A DNA stretch of 28,920 bases from Pseudomonadota bacterium (GCA_016195115.1 JACQAI010000044.1:1-28920); one strand, 5' to 3'; counted from the first letter of the stretch, positions 6,130 to 16,081 are shown. The notes: generated from the sequence alone by a model not told the origin. Program-made: numbers and translations.

Positions 6130-7220
6130 CCGCGTCCGCCGCCGCGCTCGAGCCGCCGCTGGCGCTGCTTGCCGAGCTGACCCATCGTTGCCCGCTGCAG
6201 TGTCCCTATTGCTCCAATCCGCGCGCGCTGGTGACGCGCGCCGCCGAGCTCGACATCGCGACCTGGCAGCGCGTGCTGACCGAGGCCGCCAAGCTCGGCG
6301 TGCTGCAAGTGCACTTCTCCGGCGGCGAGCCGACCGCGCGCCGCGATCTGCTCGACCTCGTGCGCCACGCCGCCGGGCTCGGGCTCTACACCAACCTGAT
6401 CACCTCGGGCGTCCAGCTCGATCGCGCGCGGCTCGCAGCGCTCGCCGATGCCGGGCTCGATCACATCCAGCTCAGCTTCCAGGACGTCGACGACGCGCCC
6501 GGCGACGCCATCGCCGCCTATGACGGCGCCCAGGCCAAGAAGCGCGCGGTCGCGGCACTGGTGGTCGCCCAGGGTCTGCCGCTGACCGCCAACCTGGTCG
6601 TGCACCGGCGCAACCTCGGACGCCTGGCCGCGATGATCGACATGGCCGCCGGCCTCGGCGCCGCGCGCATCGAGGTCGCGCACGCGCAGTATTACGGCTG
6701 GGCGCTGGCCAATCGCGCGGCGCTGCTGCCGACCCGCGCGCAGCTCGAGGACGCCGACCGCGTGGTCGACGCTGCGCGGGCGACGCTCAAGGGCAAGGTC
6801 GTGATCGACTACGTGACGCCCGACTACTACGCGCGCCGGCCGAAGGCGTGCATGAGCGGCTGGGGGCGCCGCTTCATCAACATCACGCCGGAAGGCAAGG
6901 CCCTGCCCTGCCATGCCGCCGAGACCATCCCGGGCATTGCGTTTCCCTTCGTGACGCGCGAATCGCTGTCGACGATCTGGCAAAGCTCGGCTGCGTTCGC
7001 GCGCTTCCGCGGCACCGCCTGGATGCCCGAGCCGTGCCGGTCGTGCGACCAGCGCGAGGTCGATTGGGGCGGTTGCCGCTGCCAGGCGCTGGCGCTGACC
7101 GGCGACGCCACGCGCACCGACCCGGTGTGCACCCTGGCGCCCGATCACACCCTGATCGAGGCCGCGCTCGCGGACCCGGCGCGCGAAGAGCTGACGTTCA
7201 GGCGATTTGAGAGAGTCTGA
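6126..7220 (+). CDS. pqqE: PqqE, PqqA radical SAM glutamate-tyrosine cross-linking enzyme
   Basis: A 364-residue radical SAM enzyme that starts PQQ synthesis by forming the carbon-carbon bond between Glu16 and Tyr20 of PqqA, with PqqD as chaperone. The N-terminal motif RCPLQCPYC (Cys22, 26, 29) holds the SAM-binding 4Fe-4S cluster, followed by GGEP at residues 66-69. The C-terminal SPASM domain has Cys242, 262, 304, 307, 317, 319 and 335, the set expected for two auxiliary clusters. The ATG overlaps the pqqD stop. It is the last gene of the operon; no pqqF/pqqG protease gene follows, so peptide cutting must be done from elsewhere in the genome. The stop is followed 20 bases later by a dispersed repeat. 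Confidence 0.97.
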   Translation: MTASAAALEPPLALLAELTHRCPLQCPYCSNPRALVTRAAELDIATWQRVLTEAAKLGVLQVHFSGGEPTARRDLLDLVRHAAGLGLYTNLITSGVQLDRARLAALADAGLDHIQLSFQDVDDAPGDAIAAYDGAQAKKRAVAALVVAQGLPLTANLVVHRRNLGRLAAMIDMAAGLGAARIEVAHAQYYGWALANRAALLPTRAQLEDADRVVDAARATLKGKVVIDYVTPDYYARRPKACMSGWGRRFINITPEGKALPCHAAETIPGIAFPFVTRESLSTIWQSSAAFARFRGTAWMPEPCRSCDQREVDWGGCRCQALALTGDATRTDPVCTLAPDHTLIEAALADPAREELTFRRFERV

Positions 7221-7240
7221 CGGCGCCAAACATTTTTGCT

Positions 7241-7321
7241 GTCATTGCGAGGAGCGCAGCGACGAAGCAATCCAGCGGGTGGCGACGCGCCTCTGGTTTG
7301 CTTCGCTTCGCTCGCAATGAC
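7241..7321. repeat. Dispersed palindromic repeat (REP-like, GTCATTGCGAG family)
   Basis: The two ends, GTCATTGCGAG (7241-7251) and CTCGCAATGAC (7311-7321), are a perfect 11-bp inverted repeat. Inside them the arms stay complementary in part, with GAAGCAATCCA on the left and TCTGGTTTGCTTC on the right. Elements with these ends and the internal 'GAAGCAATCCAG' are well known as intergenic repeats in alphaproteobacterial and some other genomes. It fills the gap between the convergent pqqE and hydroxyacid dehydrogenase genes and could fold into a long hairpin. Confidence 0.8.
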
Positions 7322-7331
7322 GACGGCAGAC

Positions 7332-7350
7332 GACGGCAAAAGCTGCCGTC
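7332..7350. terminator. Hairpin at the convergent gene ends
   Basis: GACGGCA (7332-7338) and TGCCGTC (7344-7350) form a perfect 7-bp stem with loop AAAGC. It overlaps the stop codon of the minus-strand dehydrogenase gene. It may help end transcription from either side, but neither side has a clear U-tract. Confidence 0.4.
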
Positions 7351-8308
7351 ATTTCGCCTTGATGACGCGCACCGGCTTGGCGTCGAGGTAACCGAGAACA
7401 TCCTCGACGACGTGGGCATAGAACACCGCGTAGCCCTCGGCGGTGACGTAGCCGAGGTGCGGTGTCAGGACCGTGTTGACCAGACCGCGCAACGGATGGT
7501 CCTCCGGCAGCGGCTCCTCGTCGTAGACGTCGAGCCCGGCACCGCCGATACGCTGCCCCTCCAACGTCTCGATCAGCGCGGCCTCGTCGACGATCGGCCC
7601 GCGCGAGGTGTTGATCAGATAGGCGGTCGGCTTCATGAGCGCGAGCTCTGCCTTGCCGACCAAGCCGCGCGTGCGATCGCTGAGCACGAGGTGAATGGTG
7701 ACGATGTCGGACAGCGTCAGCAGCGTCTCCTTGCTGCTGACATAGCCGACGCCGACTTCGGCGGCACGCGCCTGGGTCAGGTTCTGGCTCCACGCGATCA
7801 CCTTCATGCCGAAGGCGAGTCCGACCTTGGCGACCTGGGCGCCCAGCCGGCCGAGCCCGATCACGCCCAGGACCTTGCCGTTGAGCCCGGTGCCGAGGGT
7901 GCGCTGCCACAGGCCCTGGCGCATGCCCTGGTCCTCGAGCGGGACCCGCCGCGACATCGCCAGGATCAGCGCCCAGGTCAACTCCGCGGTCGGATACGGC
8001 AGGCCCTCGGTGCCGCACACCGTGATGCCGCGGTCGGCCGTGGCCGCCATGTCGATCGCGGCGTTGCGCATGCCGGTCGTGACCAGGCACTTGAGATTGG
8101 GCAGCCGCCCGAGGAGCGCGCGGCTGAACGGCGTGCGCTCGCGCATCGCGCAGATGATCTCGAACGGCTTCAGCCGCTCGACCAGCTTGTCCTGGTCGGC
8201 GATCGTGTCACGGAACACCGTGATCTGGGCGCGCTGCTGCACCGGCCCCCAGTCCGCCAGCTCGAGCGCGACGTTCTGGTAGTCGTCGAGAACGGCAATC
8301 TGCACCAT
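7349..8308 (-). CDS. D-2-hydroxyacid dehydrogenase family protein
   Basis: A 319-residue NAD-dependent oxidoreductase of the D-isomer 2-hydroxyacid family, which interconverts 2-keto acids and D-2-hydroxy acids in the cytoplasm. The nucleotide-binding motif GLGRLG lies at residues 151-156 after VLGVI. The catalytic set is complete: Arg236 in NTSRGP, Glu265 in VYDEEP and His284 in TPHLG. The N-terminal half (residues 1-100) is the substrate-binding domain. Substrate cannot be fixed from sequence; glyoxylate/hydroxypyruvate reductase-like and phosphoglycerate dehydrogenase-like members look alike. It is separated from pbpC upstream by 107 bases and is probably its own unit. Confidence 0.9.
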   Translation of the reverse strand: MVQIAVLDDYQNVALELADWGPVQQRAQITVFRDTIADQDKLVERLKPFEIICAMRERTPFSRALLGRLPNLKCLVTTGMRNAAIDMAATADRGITVCGTEGLPYPTAELTWALILAMSRRVPLEDQGMRQGLWQRTLGTGLNGKVLGVIGLGRLGAQVAKVGLAFGMKVIAWSQNLTQARAAEVGVGYVSSKETLLTLSDIVTIHLVLSDRTRGLVGKAELALMKPTAYLINTSRGPIVDEAALIETLEGQRIGGAGLDVYDEEPLPEDHPLRGLVNTVLTPHLGYVTAEGYAVFYAHVVEDVLGYLDAKPVRVIKAK

Positions 8309-8415
8309 CGCCTGGTACCCTCACCTGGCCCGTCGATTGCGCCCCAGCCTGCACCAGAGAGCGCACGGAAGCTAGGAAATTGGGCCGAATCGACGGCTCG
8401 GCGGGCGTCGGCAGG

Positions 8416-10494
8416 TCAGCGAATCCGCGCGTCAACGTGCGCGCTGTCGCCCTCTTGGTCGATCACCCGGATCTCGACATAGCCGGCGCCGTCGGGCGAC
8501 CAGAACGCGGTCGGCCGCAGGCGATCCGAGGGAATCGGCCGACCGTTGACCAACCACCGGTAGGGCGGACGGCCGCCACCCGCGGTCACCGCCAGGCTGG
8601 GCCGCTGGCCGCTATCGTCGGGCGGCAGCTCGACGGTCGCGCCGCTCGGCGGGAAGGCGATGCGCAGCGGATCCGCCGATCCGCCGACGCCGCGCACGCT
8701 GCCGAAGCGGCGCAAGCCAGCCGGCAGATCGACCGTCGAGACCGCCGCGATGGCATCGGCGGGCAGCCCAGGCAGCGCGTCGGCCTCGCCCGCCGGCAGC
8801 AGATCGAACAGCTTGAAGAGCAGCGGCGCGGCGACGTTGCGGCCGTAGCGGCCCGGGCGCGGCGTGCCGTCGGCGCGGCCAACCCAGACCCCGATGGTAT
8901 GGCGCGCCGAGTAGCCGAGCGCCCAGGCGTCGCGGAAGCCGTACGAGGTCCCGGTCTTGAACGCGATCCAGCGGTGCGTGCGATCGATCGAACCGGACAC
9001 CAGCGCGTCGGGCAGCGGCGAGGCCGCGAGGATGCGGGTCAACTGCGCGGCCGCCGCGGCGCTGATCAAGCGCTCGCCCGCGCCGTCGTCCGGCGCGCCG
9101 CGCTGCACCGCCAGGGGCAGCACCCGCCCCCGATCGGCGAGCGCGGCGTAGGCCATGGTCAGATCCGACAGCGTCATACCGACGCCGCCGAGCGCCAGCG
9201 GCAAGCCCGGCCGCGGGTCGCGCTGGGGAAACACCAAGGTCAATCCGGCGGTGCGCAGCGCCGCCGCGAAGCGTTGCGGTCCGACCCGGTCGAGCAACGC
9301 GATCGCGGGCAGGTTCAGCGACTGCTGCAAGGCTTGGCGCACCGTCACGGTGCCGTGGAAGTCGCGATCGAAGTTCTGCGGCGCGTAGTCGCCGAAGTGC
9401 GCCGGCCGATCGTCGATCAGGGTCTCGGGCTGGATCGCCAGGTCGTCGAGGCCGAACCCGTAGATGAACGGCTTCAAGGTCGAGCCCGGCGAGCGCACCG
9501 CGCGCGCCAAGTCGACTTGCCCCGCCGGCGCCATGAAATCGGTGCCGCCCAGATAGGCGCGCACGCGCCGACCGGCGTTCTCGACCACCAGCACCGCGAT
9601 CGTGGCGCCGTCGTCGAACCACGTTGCCTCGCGCGCCGCCAGACTCTCGACAGCCTCCTGCAGGCCGCGATCAATGTGCGTTGCCACCACCGCGCCCGCG
9701 GGCGCGCTGCGCGCCAGGCGGTCTGCAAGGTGCACGGCCATGAAGGGCATGGCGGCGCGGCGCAGCGGCACCGCCTCCTCGCTCGCCTCGCGTCCTTGCG
9801 CCGCCGTCAGCCGGCCGCGCTCGACCAGCCGGCGCAGCACCTTGTCGCGCGCCGCACGCGCGGTCGCCGGATCGATATCGGGACGATGGCGGTTGGGCGA
9901 TTGCGGAATCGCGATCAGCAGCGCCGCCTGGGCGTCGGTGAGATGCCGCGGTTCCTTGCCGAAGTACGCGAGCGCCGCCGCGCGCACGCCCTCGAGGTTG
10001 CCGCCGTAGGGCGCCAAGGTCAGGTACATCGACAGGATCTCGGCCTTGCTGAAGCGCGCCTCGAGCTGCAGCGCGCGCGCCATTTCGAAGAGTTTGCCGA
10101 CAATCGTGCGCGGGTGCGGCTCGAGCAGCCGGGCGACCTGCATCGTCAGGGTCGAGCCGCCCGAGACGACGCGGCCGGCGGTCAGCCACTGCGCGCCCGC
10201 ACGCGCCGCCGCCAGCGGATCGACCCCCGGGTGCCAGGCGAATCGGCCGTCCTCGTAGCCCTGCAGCAGCTCGAGATAACGCGCGCTGACGTCGTCGACC
10301 CGCGCGCCGATCCGCCACATGCCGTCTTGTGTCGTGTAGCCGCGCAGGATCTCGTCGCGCGAGTCGAGCACCAGGCTCGAGCGCGCGCGATAGCGCGACA
10401 AATCGGGCGGGCACAGGCGATCGAGCGCGACCAGGCCGGCGAGAAAGCCGGCCAGGCCGACCGTAACCAACTTCCATGTCCGCGGGCGCGGCAT
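8416..10494 (-). CDS. pbpC: Penicillin-binding protein 1C, bifunctional peptidoglycan glycosyltransferase/transpeptidase
   Basis: A 692-residue class A PBP. Residues about 9-28 form an N-terminal membrane anchor. The glycosyltransferase domain has EDGRFAWHPG (residues 81-90, with the catalytic Glu) and GGSTLTMQ (112-119). The transpeptidase domain has STLK (active Ser338, Lys341), SLN (392-394) and KTGTSYGFRDAW (from 513). The last ~90 residues form the PBP1C-specific C-terminal domain, including GGGRPPYRWLVNGRPI. It builds peptidoglycan on the periplasmic side. The gene starts 7 bases after the alpha-2-macroglobulin gene on the same strand, the arrangement known for the YfhM/PbpC pair, which is thought to repair the wall and trap attacking proteases. 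Confidence 0.96.
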   Translation of the reverse strand: MPRPRTWKLVTVGLAGFLAGLVALDRLCPPDLSRYRARSSLVLDSRDEILRGYTTQDGMWRIGARVDDVSARYLELLQGYEDGRFAWHPGVDPLAAARAGAQWLTAGRVVSGGSTLTMQVARLLEPHPRTIVGKLFEMARALQLEARFSKAEILSMYLTLAPYGGNLEGVRAAALAYFGKEPRHLTDAQAALLIAIPQSPNRHRPDIDPATARAARDKVLRRLVERGRLTAAQGREASEEAVPLRRAAMPFMAVHLADRLARSAPAGAVVATHIDRGLQEAVESLAAREATWFDDGATIAVLVVENAGRRVRAYLGGTDFMAPAGQVDLARAVRSPGSTLKPFIYGFGLDDLAIQPETLIDDRPAHFGDYAPQNFDRDFHGTVTVRQALQQSLNLPAIALLDRVGPQRFAAALRTAGLTLVFPQRDPRPGLPLALGGVGMTLSDLTMAYAALADRGRVLPLAVQRGAPDDGAGERLISAAAAAQLTRILAASPLPDALVSGSIDRTHRWIAFKTGTSYGFRDAWALGYSARHTIGVWVGRADGTPRPGRYGRNVAAPLLFKLFDLLPAGEADALPGLPADAIAAVSTVDLPAGLRRFGSVRGVGGSADPLRIAFPPSGATVELPPDDSGQRPSLAVTAGGGRPPYRWLVNGRPIPSDRLRPTAFWSPDGAGYVEIRVIDQEGDSAHVDARIR

Positions 10495-10501
10495 CGCCGG
10501 A

Positions 10502-13500
10502 TCAGCGCGCCTGGATGCGCACGCGCTTGACCTCGGTGCGCGCCATCACCTCGGGCTTGTACATGTCCTCGACGCTCGCCGCCGGCAGCACGAAGTCGCC
10601 CGGCGTCACCGCGCGCACCACGTAGGCGACATGAAATTGCGCCAGGTTCATGCGCTTGCTGTCGTAGTAGCTGGCGTCGTCCTGGTTGTTGAGATCGAAC
10701 GCGGCGACGAACCGGTCGTCGCGCGCCTCGCGGGTGCGCAGCACGTTGACCGGTCCGAGAAAGCCGTAGGGCGTGTTGCCGTTCTCGTCGCGCACCAACA
10801 TGGCCTCGATCTCGAAGCCGGTCGGCAGCATGTCGACCAGTACCGCCGGGATCAGGTCGCGCCGCATCGCCCGGCCCTCGATCGAGACGATCATGCGGTC
10901 GTTCTGGCGGACCTGGTCGAGGTCCACTGGTGTGCCGTCGAGCGTCAGGATCGACTTCTTGATCGTCAGGCCGTTGGCGAGCGCCGGCGGCGCCTCCTTG
11001 GGCGTGCCGTGGATCACCAGGCTGCGCCACACCTCGCCCTGGCCATGATTGCCGATCCGATAGCCGCGGGCGATGTGCTCGAGCGTCGGCTTGAACGACG
11101 TCGGCAGCGCCAACGATGCCGGCGCCAGATCGTTGACCGACAGCATGACGGGTCCGGCGCCCTTCAACATGGCATCGGCCGCCAGCAGCATCCACGCCTT
11201 CTCCTGCGTCGTGGTGTATTTGGCGCGGCTGCCGAGGGTCTCGAGCTGGCCCACCACCGCCTGCAGGAGATCCGGCTGCGCGGTCTCGGCCGCGATCTGG
11301 ACCAGCGCCGCGGCGTCACGCAGCGGCGTCTGGTAGTAGTCCTTCGGATCCTTGTAACCGAGCCCACGTTGCGCCCGCTCGAAGACGCTCGCGGCGCGAG
11401 CGCGGTCGCCCATCATCGCCAGCGCACCGCCCAGCTGACCGAGCGCGATCGGGCTGCGCATCTTCTCGGCAAAGCGGTCGTGCATGTATCGCAGCTCGCC
11501 GATGTCCGCGAGATTGGCGCGCGCCAGCACGTAGGCCGCATAGGCGTCGGCATCGCTGCCGCCGCGGCCGCCGCCCTGGAGGCGCCGGTAGGCGCGCGCG
11601 ATGGCGCCGCTTGGAACGTCGTAGTTCGCCGCCTTGGCGCGCGCGATGAAATCGGTCGCAAACACCTGCAGCCAGGGCGTCGCGGCGCCGTCGCCGACCC
11701 GCCACAACCCGAATGCGCCGTCGGCGTCCTGGCGCTGCAGCAGCTGGTCGATGGCATCCTGGACCCGCCAGGCGACGCCCTTGTCCTGCGGCTTCGCCTC
11801 CAAGAGCGCGAGATCGTTGAAGTGGATCAGCGGGAACGCGCGGCTGGTCAACTGCTCGGTGCAGCCGAACGGGTAGCGGTCGAGCGACTGCAGCAGCCCC
11901 GGCACGTCGATGCCGCGCACGCCCGAATAGCTCAGCGACACCGACGCACTGCCCGGCACGAAGGCCTCGAGCAGCGCCGGATCGACGGTGAACTCGGCAC
12001 CGCGCGCCTGCAGCGCCGCCTGCTCCAAGGTCACGGGATAGTGGGGCGAGCGCACCGCGATCGCGTAGTCGCGCGCCACGGCGAACCCGCCCGGGCCGCT
12101 GACCGCGAGGTTGATCCGCCCGATGCCGGCGGCGGCGGCGCGGATCGCAATGGTCTCGAGACGCTTGCCATCGCGCGCCAGCTCGTAGCTGTGCGCACCA
12201 CCGCCGTCGACCGCGACCGCGCCGGATGCATCCAACGTCACCTGGTAGGCGCCCGGCGCGTTGTCGACGTTGTGCAGCTGCAGGGTCATCCGCCCCTCGT
12301 CGCCGGGCGCGAGGAAGCGCGGCAGGATGAGCTCGGCGATCACCGGGTCGCGCACCGTGACCGCGGCCTCGCCGGCGCCGACCGAGCCCTTCGAAAATGC
12401 GACCGCCATCAGGCGCAAGCGACCGTTGAAGTCGGGGATCTCTGGCGGCACCTGCACCGTGCCATCGGCGCCAACCGGCACGACGCCGGAGAACAGCGCG
12501 ACGCTCTTGGTCGGCACCACCGGCAGGCCGCGCCCGCCCATGCCGTCGCCGCCCGAGCGGATCTGTCCGACGGGCCCGATGCCCTCGAGCAGGCGACCGT
12601 AGTCGTCGCGGATATCGACCGCCAGGCGGCGCTTGCCGAAATAGTATTTGTGCGGCGCCGGGCTGACGAACCGAGTGAGCTGCAGGATGCCTTCGTCGAC
12701 CGCCGCGAGCGTGACGAACGCCGGCTCGCCCGACGTGACGTTGGCGACTTTCAGGTCGACCCGCACGGTCTGGCGCGGCCGCACCAGATCGGGCAGCGTC
12801 AGGTCGACGCCGAGCGTGCGCCCGCCCAGGTCGAGACCGATCCATGCCAGGCCGATCGCCCGCACGACGTCACGCGGCCGACCACTCGACAGCGGCCGGT
12901 AGAACGAGGCCAGCACATAGGCGCCGGTGCCCCAATCGGCCGATGTCTTGACGTCGACCGTGGCGCCTTCAACACCTTGTCGCTCGCTACGGTCAGGAGC
13001 AGCTCGCCGGCGAACGGCGGCCGGATGCTGACGCGCGCGGTCTCGCCGACGCCATACTGCGGCGCCGCCACCGTGACCTCGACCTTGTCGGGCGTGTCGG
13101 CGGCGTCGACCGTGCTCTGCCAGCCGCCGCGGAAGCGCATGCTGGTCGCGGCACCGGTCTCCGGGTCGCTGAGGGTCAGGCGATAGCGCCCCCAGCCGAC
13201 CCGCTGCGCGATCTCGAGCGGCTTGTCGGCCGCCAGGTCGATCGTGCCCGACGCCAGCGGCCGGTCGCGCACCACCGTCTGGTACTGCCAGCGGTTGTCG
13301 CTGAAGAACCAGTTGTAGTCCCACAGCTCGTCGACGAACTCGTAACGCACGCCGCGGCGCTCGATCGGCTTGCCCGCGGCATCGAACGCGCGCAGCTCGA
13401 ACGCGGCCTGACTGTTCTCCTGCACCCGCTCGTCGCTGAAGCGGGGCTTGAGCCCGAGCGCGATCGGCTTGATCGCAACCGGCAACAGCACGCGATCCGA

Positions 13501-15393
13501 CGTGATGCGGCCGCCCGGCTCGAACAGCCCGATCCGGATCGCGGCCTTGAGCGGCAGCGTCGTCGCCGGCAGATCGCTCAACGCGACCTCGACGCGGGTC
13601 TTGCCGTCGGCGCCGGTGTTGCCGACCCGCAGCGGCACCGTCTGCTCCTTGAAGGGATCGTCGAACAAGCCGACGCGGTAGCCTTTGTGCTCGGCGTATG
13701 GCTCGCGCTCGGGGCTCAGCTTGAGCTCGCCTTCGGCGGACAGATCGGCGGCCGGCGCACCGTAGAGAAAGCGGCCGTCGACCGCGACGACGGCCGACTC
13801 GTTGAGCCGCAGCGCCGTGGCATCGGTCGTCAGCGTGACCTTGAGGCGCTGGGGCACGAAGTCCTGGACGTCGAACTCGACCCGGCCGACCGGCTCGCTC
13901 GACGCGGCGAGCGTCGCCACCGCGCTCCATAGGCCGCGCGCCGCGGAGTCGCTCAGCTGAAACGGCACCGTGACACCGCCGGCCTTGGCATCGTCGAGCG
14001 TCAGGCGCTTGAACATCACGCCGTCGGGCCGATTGATCGTCAAGGTCACGGGCACGCCGTCCATGGCCCGCGCGACGCGGTCGCGCAGCAAGCTTGTCAG
14101 CTGCACGGTCTCGCCCGGCCGATAGATGCCGCGATCGGTGTAGAGGAAGGCGTCGACGGCGCCCGGCGTCGCCCGTCCGCCGACCCCGCGGTCGGACAGA
14201 TCGAATGCCGGGCGCTTGAGATCGAGCACGGCGAAGTCGCTGTCGGTGCCGAACGCCATGACGACCGACGGCGCCGCGCCGCCCTTGCCGCGCAACAAAC
14301 CGGGATCGAACGCGGCGCGACCGCTGGCGTCGGTGGTCGCACGGCCGAGCTCATCGTTGTTGAGCGCAACCAAGGTCAGGACCGCGCCGACGACCGGCTT
14401 GGCGGTATCCAGCGAGCGCGCGAACACGCTGAGCCCGCCGGCGCTGCGCAGACTGGTCAGCGCAAGGTCGGTGTCGATCACCCACTGGGTCGCGCGGGTG
14501 CGACCGCGGTCGCGCCAGTCCTCATAATAGTCACCATCGTCATCGTCGGTGCCGGCGCTACGCCGCGGCTTGCGGATATCGGCCTCGATCAGGTAGGCGC
14601 CGGGCCGCCGCGGGCTCAGCACGTCGGCGAGCGGGAACATCGTCGTCACGCGCTGGTTATGCGCGCGCTCGACCTTCATCTCGCCCGACCACACCGGCGT
14701 GGTGGCGTCGGCCTCGATCTCGCGCCCGTACCAGCCGTTCTCGGACTGCGGCTGCAGCAGCTTGGTGCGCGCCACGATGCGGTCGCCGACCCGGCTGACC
14801 TTGATGCGCACCTTGTCGACGTTGATGGTCTGGATCGCGACGCCGTCGGTACCCTGGCGCGGCAGGATGAAGCCGTTGCTGCCGAACGTGACCATCGCGG
14901 GCTGCTCGCCGAGCGACACCGCGACGGTCTGCGCCTGGCGGCTGCGCTCACCCGATGCGGCCGGCAGGCCGGCCGCGATCGTCACCCGATAGTCGAAGCG
15001 GAACTCGAGGCCGCCGAGGCACAGCCGCGCACCCGCGGCCTTGATCGCCGGCCGCACCGCCGGCTCGATCTTCACGTAGTCGCCGTAATGGATGGCCGGA
15101 TCGTCGGCCAGCGGCTCGGAGAACACCAGGCAGGCTTCGGGCGCGGCGCGGCTGGTGTCGACCAGCAGCCGCCGGTAGACCAACCCCTCGTTGATCGCCG
15201 GCGCCGCGGCGGGCGTGGCGTCGGGCCGCGCGAGCCGGCGCTCGCGCGGTGTCGCGGTCGGCGGTGCGGGCGGCGTCGGCGCGCCAGTGACCACGGCAGG
15301 GACCGTCGGCGGTCGGTCGATCGTGCGGCCCGCGAGGTAACCGGCCAACGCCGCCACCACGACGCCCCCACCCACCGCCAGCCACCGCTTCAT
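10502..15393 (-). pseudogene. Bacterial alpha-2-macroglobulin (YfhM-like), frame broken near base 12970
   Basis: The start ATG at 15393 has a perfect AGGAGG 5-6 bases upstream. The first ~807 residues run in one frame: an N-terminal membrane segment (MKRW, then VVVAALAGYLAG), MG-like domains and VYRPGETVQL-type repeats, ending at TVASDKVL. From about base 12970 downward the signal continues in another frame, EGATVDVKTSADWGTGAYVL, to the stop at 10502. The frame change removes only about 8-10 residues relative to family expectation. The second part carries VDEGILQLTRF and the thioester motif CTEQ (codons 11852-11863, in YPFGCTEQLTSR), so the protein is of the thioester-bearing, protease-trapping type. 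There is no lipobox cysteine, so it would be held by a transmembrane anchor rather than by lipid as in E. coli. It is co-transcribed with pbpC. The break may be real or a sequence error. Confidence 0.85.
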
Positions 15394-15420
15394 TGTCGCC
15401 TCCTAGTGCCAGATCGGGGG

Positions 15421-15470
15421 AAATCTCGAGCGCGATGGTGTCAGAACCATGGCAAATCTCGATCGCACGG
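15421..15470. repeat. Short direct repeat in the alpha-2-macroglobulin leader
   Basis: AAATCTCGAGCGC at 15421 and AAATCTCGATCGC at 15454 agree in 12 of 13 bases and are 33 bases apart (about three helical turns). They lie 28-75 bases upstream of the alpha-2-macroglobulin start. Two same-face sites at this distance could bind a regulator, but this is speculative. Confidence 0.3.
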
Positions 15471-15586
15471 TTGGAAAATTTGCCCTGTTGCGCGGTTGCA
15501 ACGGAATTACCCTTCACGAGGGCTGACTGTTGCGATCTGGTAACGCGTTCGACTAGGGCAGTGCCGTAAAAGACGCAGCCGAGGTG

Positions 15587-16081
15587 TCAGACGGGTGGCT
15601 CGCCGAGCTTGGCGTAACGGCCGCGGAAATAGAGCAGCGGCTTGCCCTCGGCGCGTTGCGCCAGGCGCACGACGCGGCCGATCACGATCAGGTGGTCGCC
15701 CGCCGCGTGCGCCGCCTCGCGCTCGCATTCGAGGTGTGACAGGCAGTCGGGCAGCAGCGGACAGCCGGTGGTGCCGACCTCGAAGCGCAGGCCGATAAAC
15801 TTGTCGGCGGCGCTGGAGCGCGCGAACGCCGCGCTGAGCGCCTCCTGATCCTCCGCCAGGACATTGACCCCGAAATGGGGGGCATTGAGAAAGCTGTTGA
15901 GGCTGAGGGCGTTGCGGTCGAGACAGAACGATATCAGGGGCGGGTCGAGCGACACCGAGGCGAACGAGTTGACCGTGATGCCGACCATCCGGCCGTCGGC
16001 GTCGCAGGCCGTCATCACCGTGATGCCGGTGGCGAAGCAGCCGAGCGCGTTGCGGAAATCGCGAGAGCTGAAGCTGTCCAT
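15587..16081 (-). CDS. Flavin reductase family protein (FMN-binding split barrel)
   Basis: A 164-residue flavin reductase-like protein with the pattern FRNALGCFATGITVMTA, VGITVNSFASVSLDPPLISF, FGVNVLAEDQ and HLECERE. This is the small-component fold that uses NAD(P)H to reduce free FMN or FAD, usually feeding a separate monooxygenase. No monooxygenase gene is nearby, so its partner is unknown. I chose the ATG at 16081; a GTG at 16099 in the same frame would add six residues (MRPKHG) and overlaps its own GAGG site, so it is less likely but possible. The upstream region holds a good minus-strand promoter with a palindrome over its -10 box. The gene is divergent from motA. Confidence 0.88.
   Translation of the reverse strand: MDSFSSRDFRNALGCFATGITVMTACDADGRMVGITVNSFASVSLDPPLISFCLDRNALSLNSFLNAPHFGVNVLAEDQEALSAAFARSSAADKFIGLRFEVGTTGCPLLPDCLSHLECEREAAHAAGDHLIVIGRVVRLAQRAEGKPLLYFRGRYAKLGEPPV

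Noticed and set aside
5877..7229. Minus-strand open frame opposite pqqD and pqqE
   Set aside because: Antisense shadow; the plus strand encodes complete radical SAM and PqqD proteins with overlapping starts.
8380..10530. Plus-strand open frame of 716 codons opposite pbpC
   Set aside because: Antisense shadow of a gene with all catalytic motifs in place; translation is low-complexity and Arg/Gln-rich.
10631..13186. Long open frame on the plus strand (851 codons) opposite the alpha-2-macroglobulin gene
   Set aside because: Its translation is rich in Arg, Ala, His, Gln and Asp without domain patterns; it mirrors the codon bias of the real gene on the other strand.
10502..15393. Two separate genes instead of one broken alpha-2-macroglobulin gene
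   Set aside because: The second half has no start codon with a ribosome site near the junction, and its domains continue directly from those of the first half.
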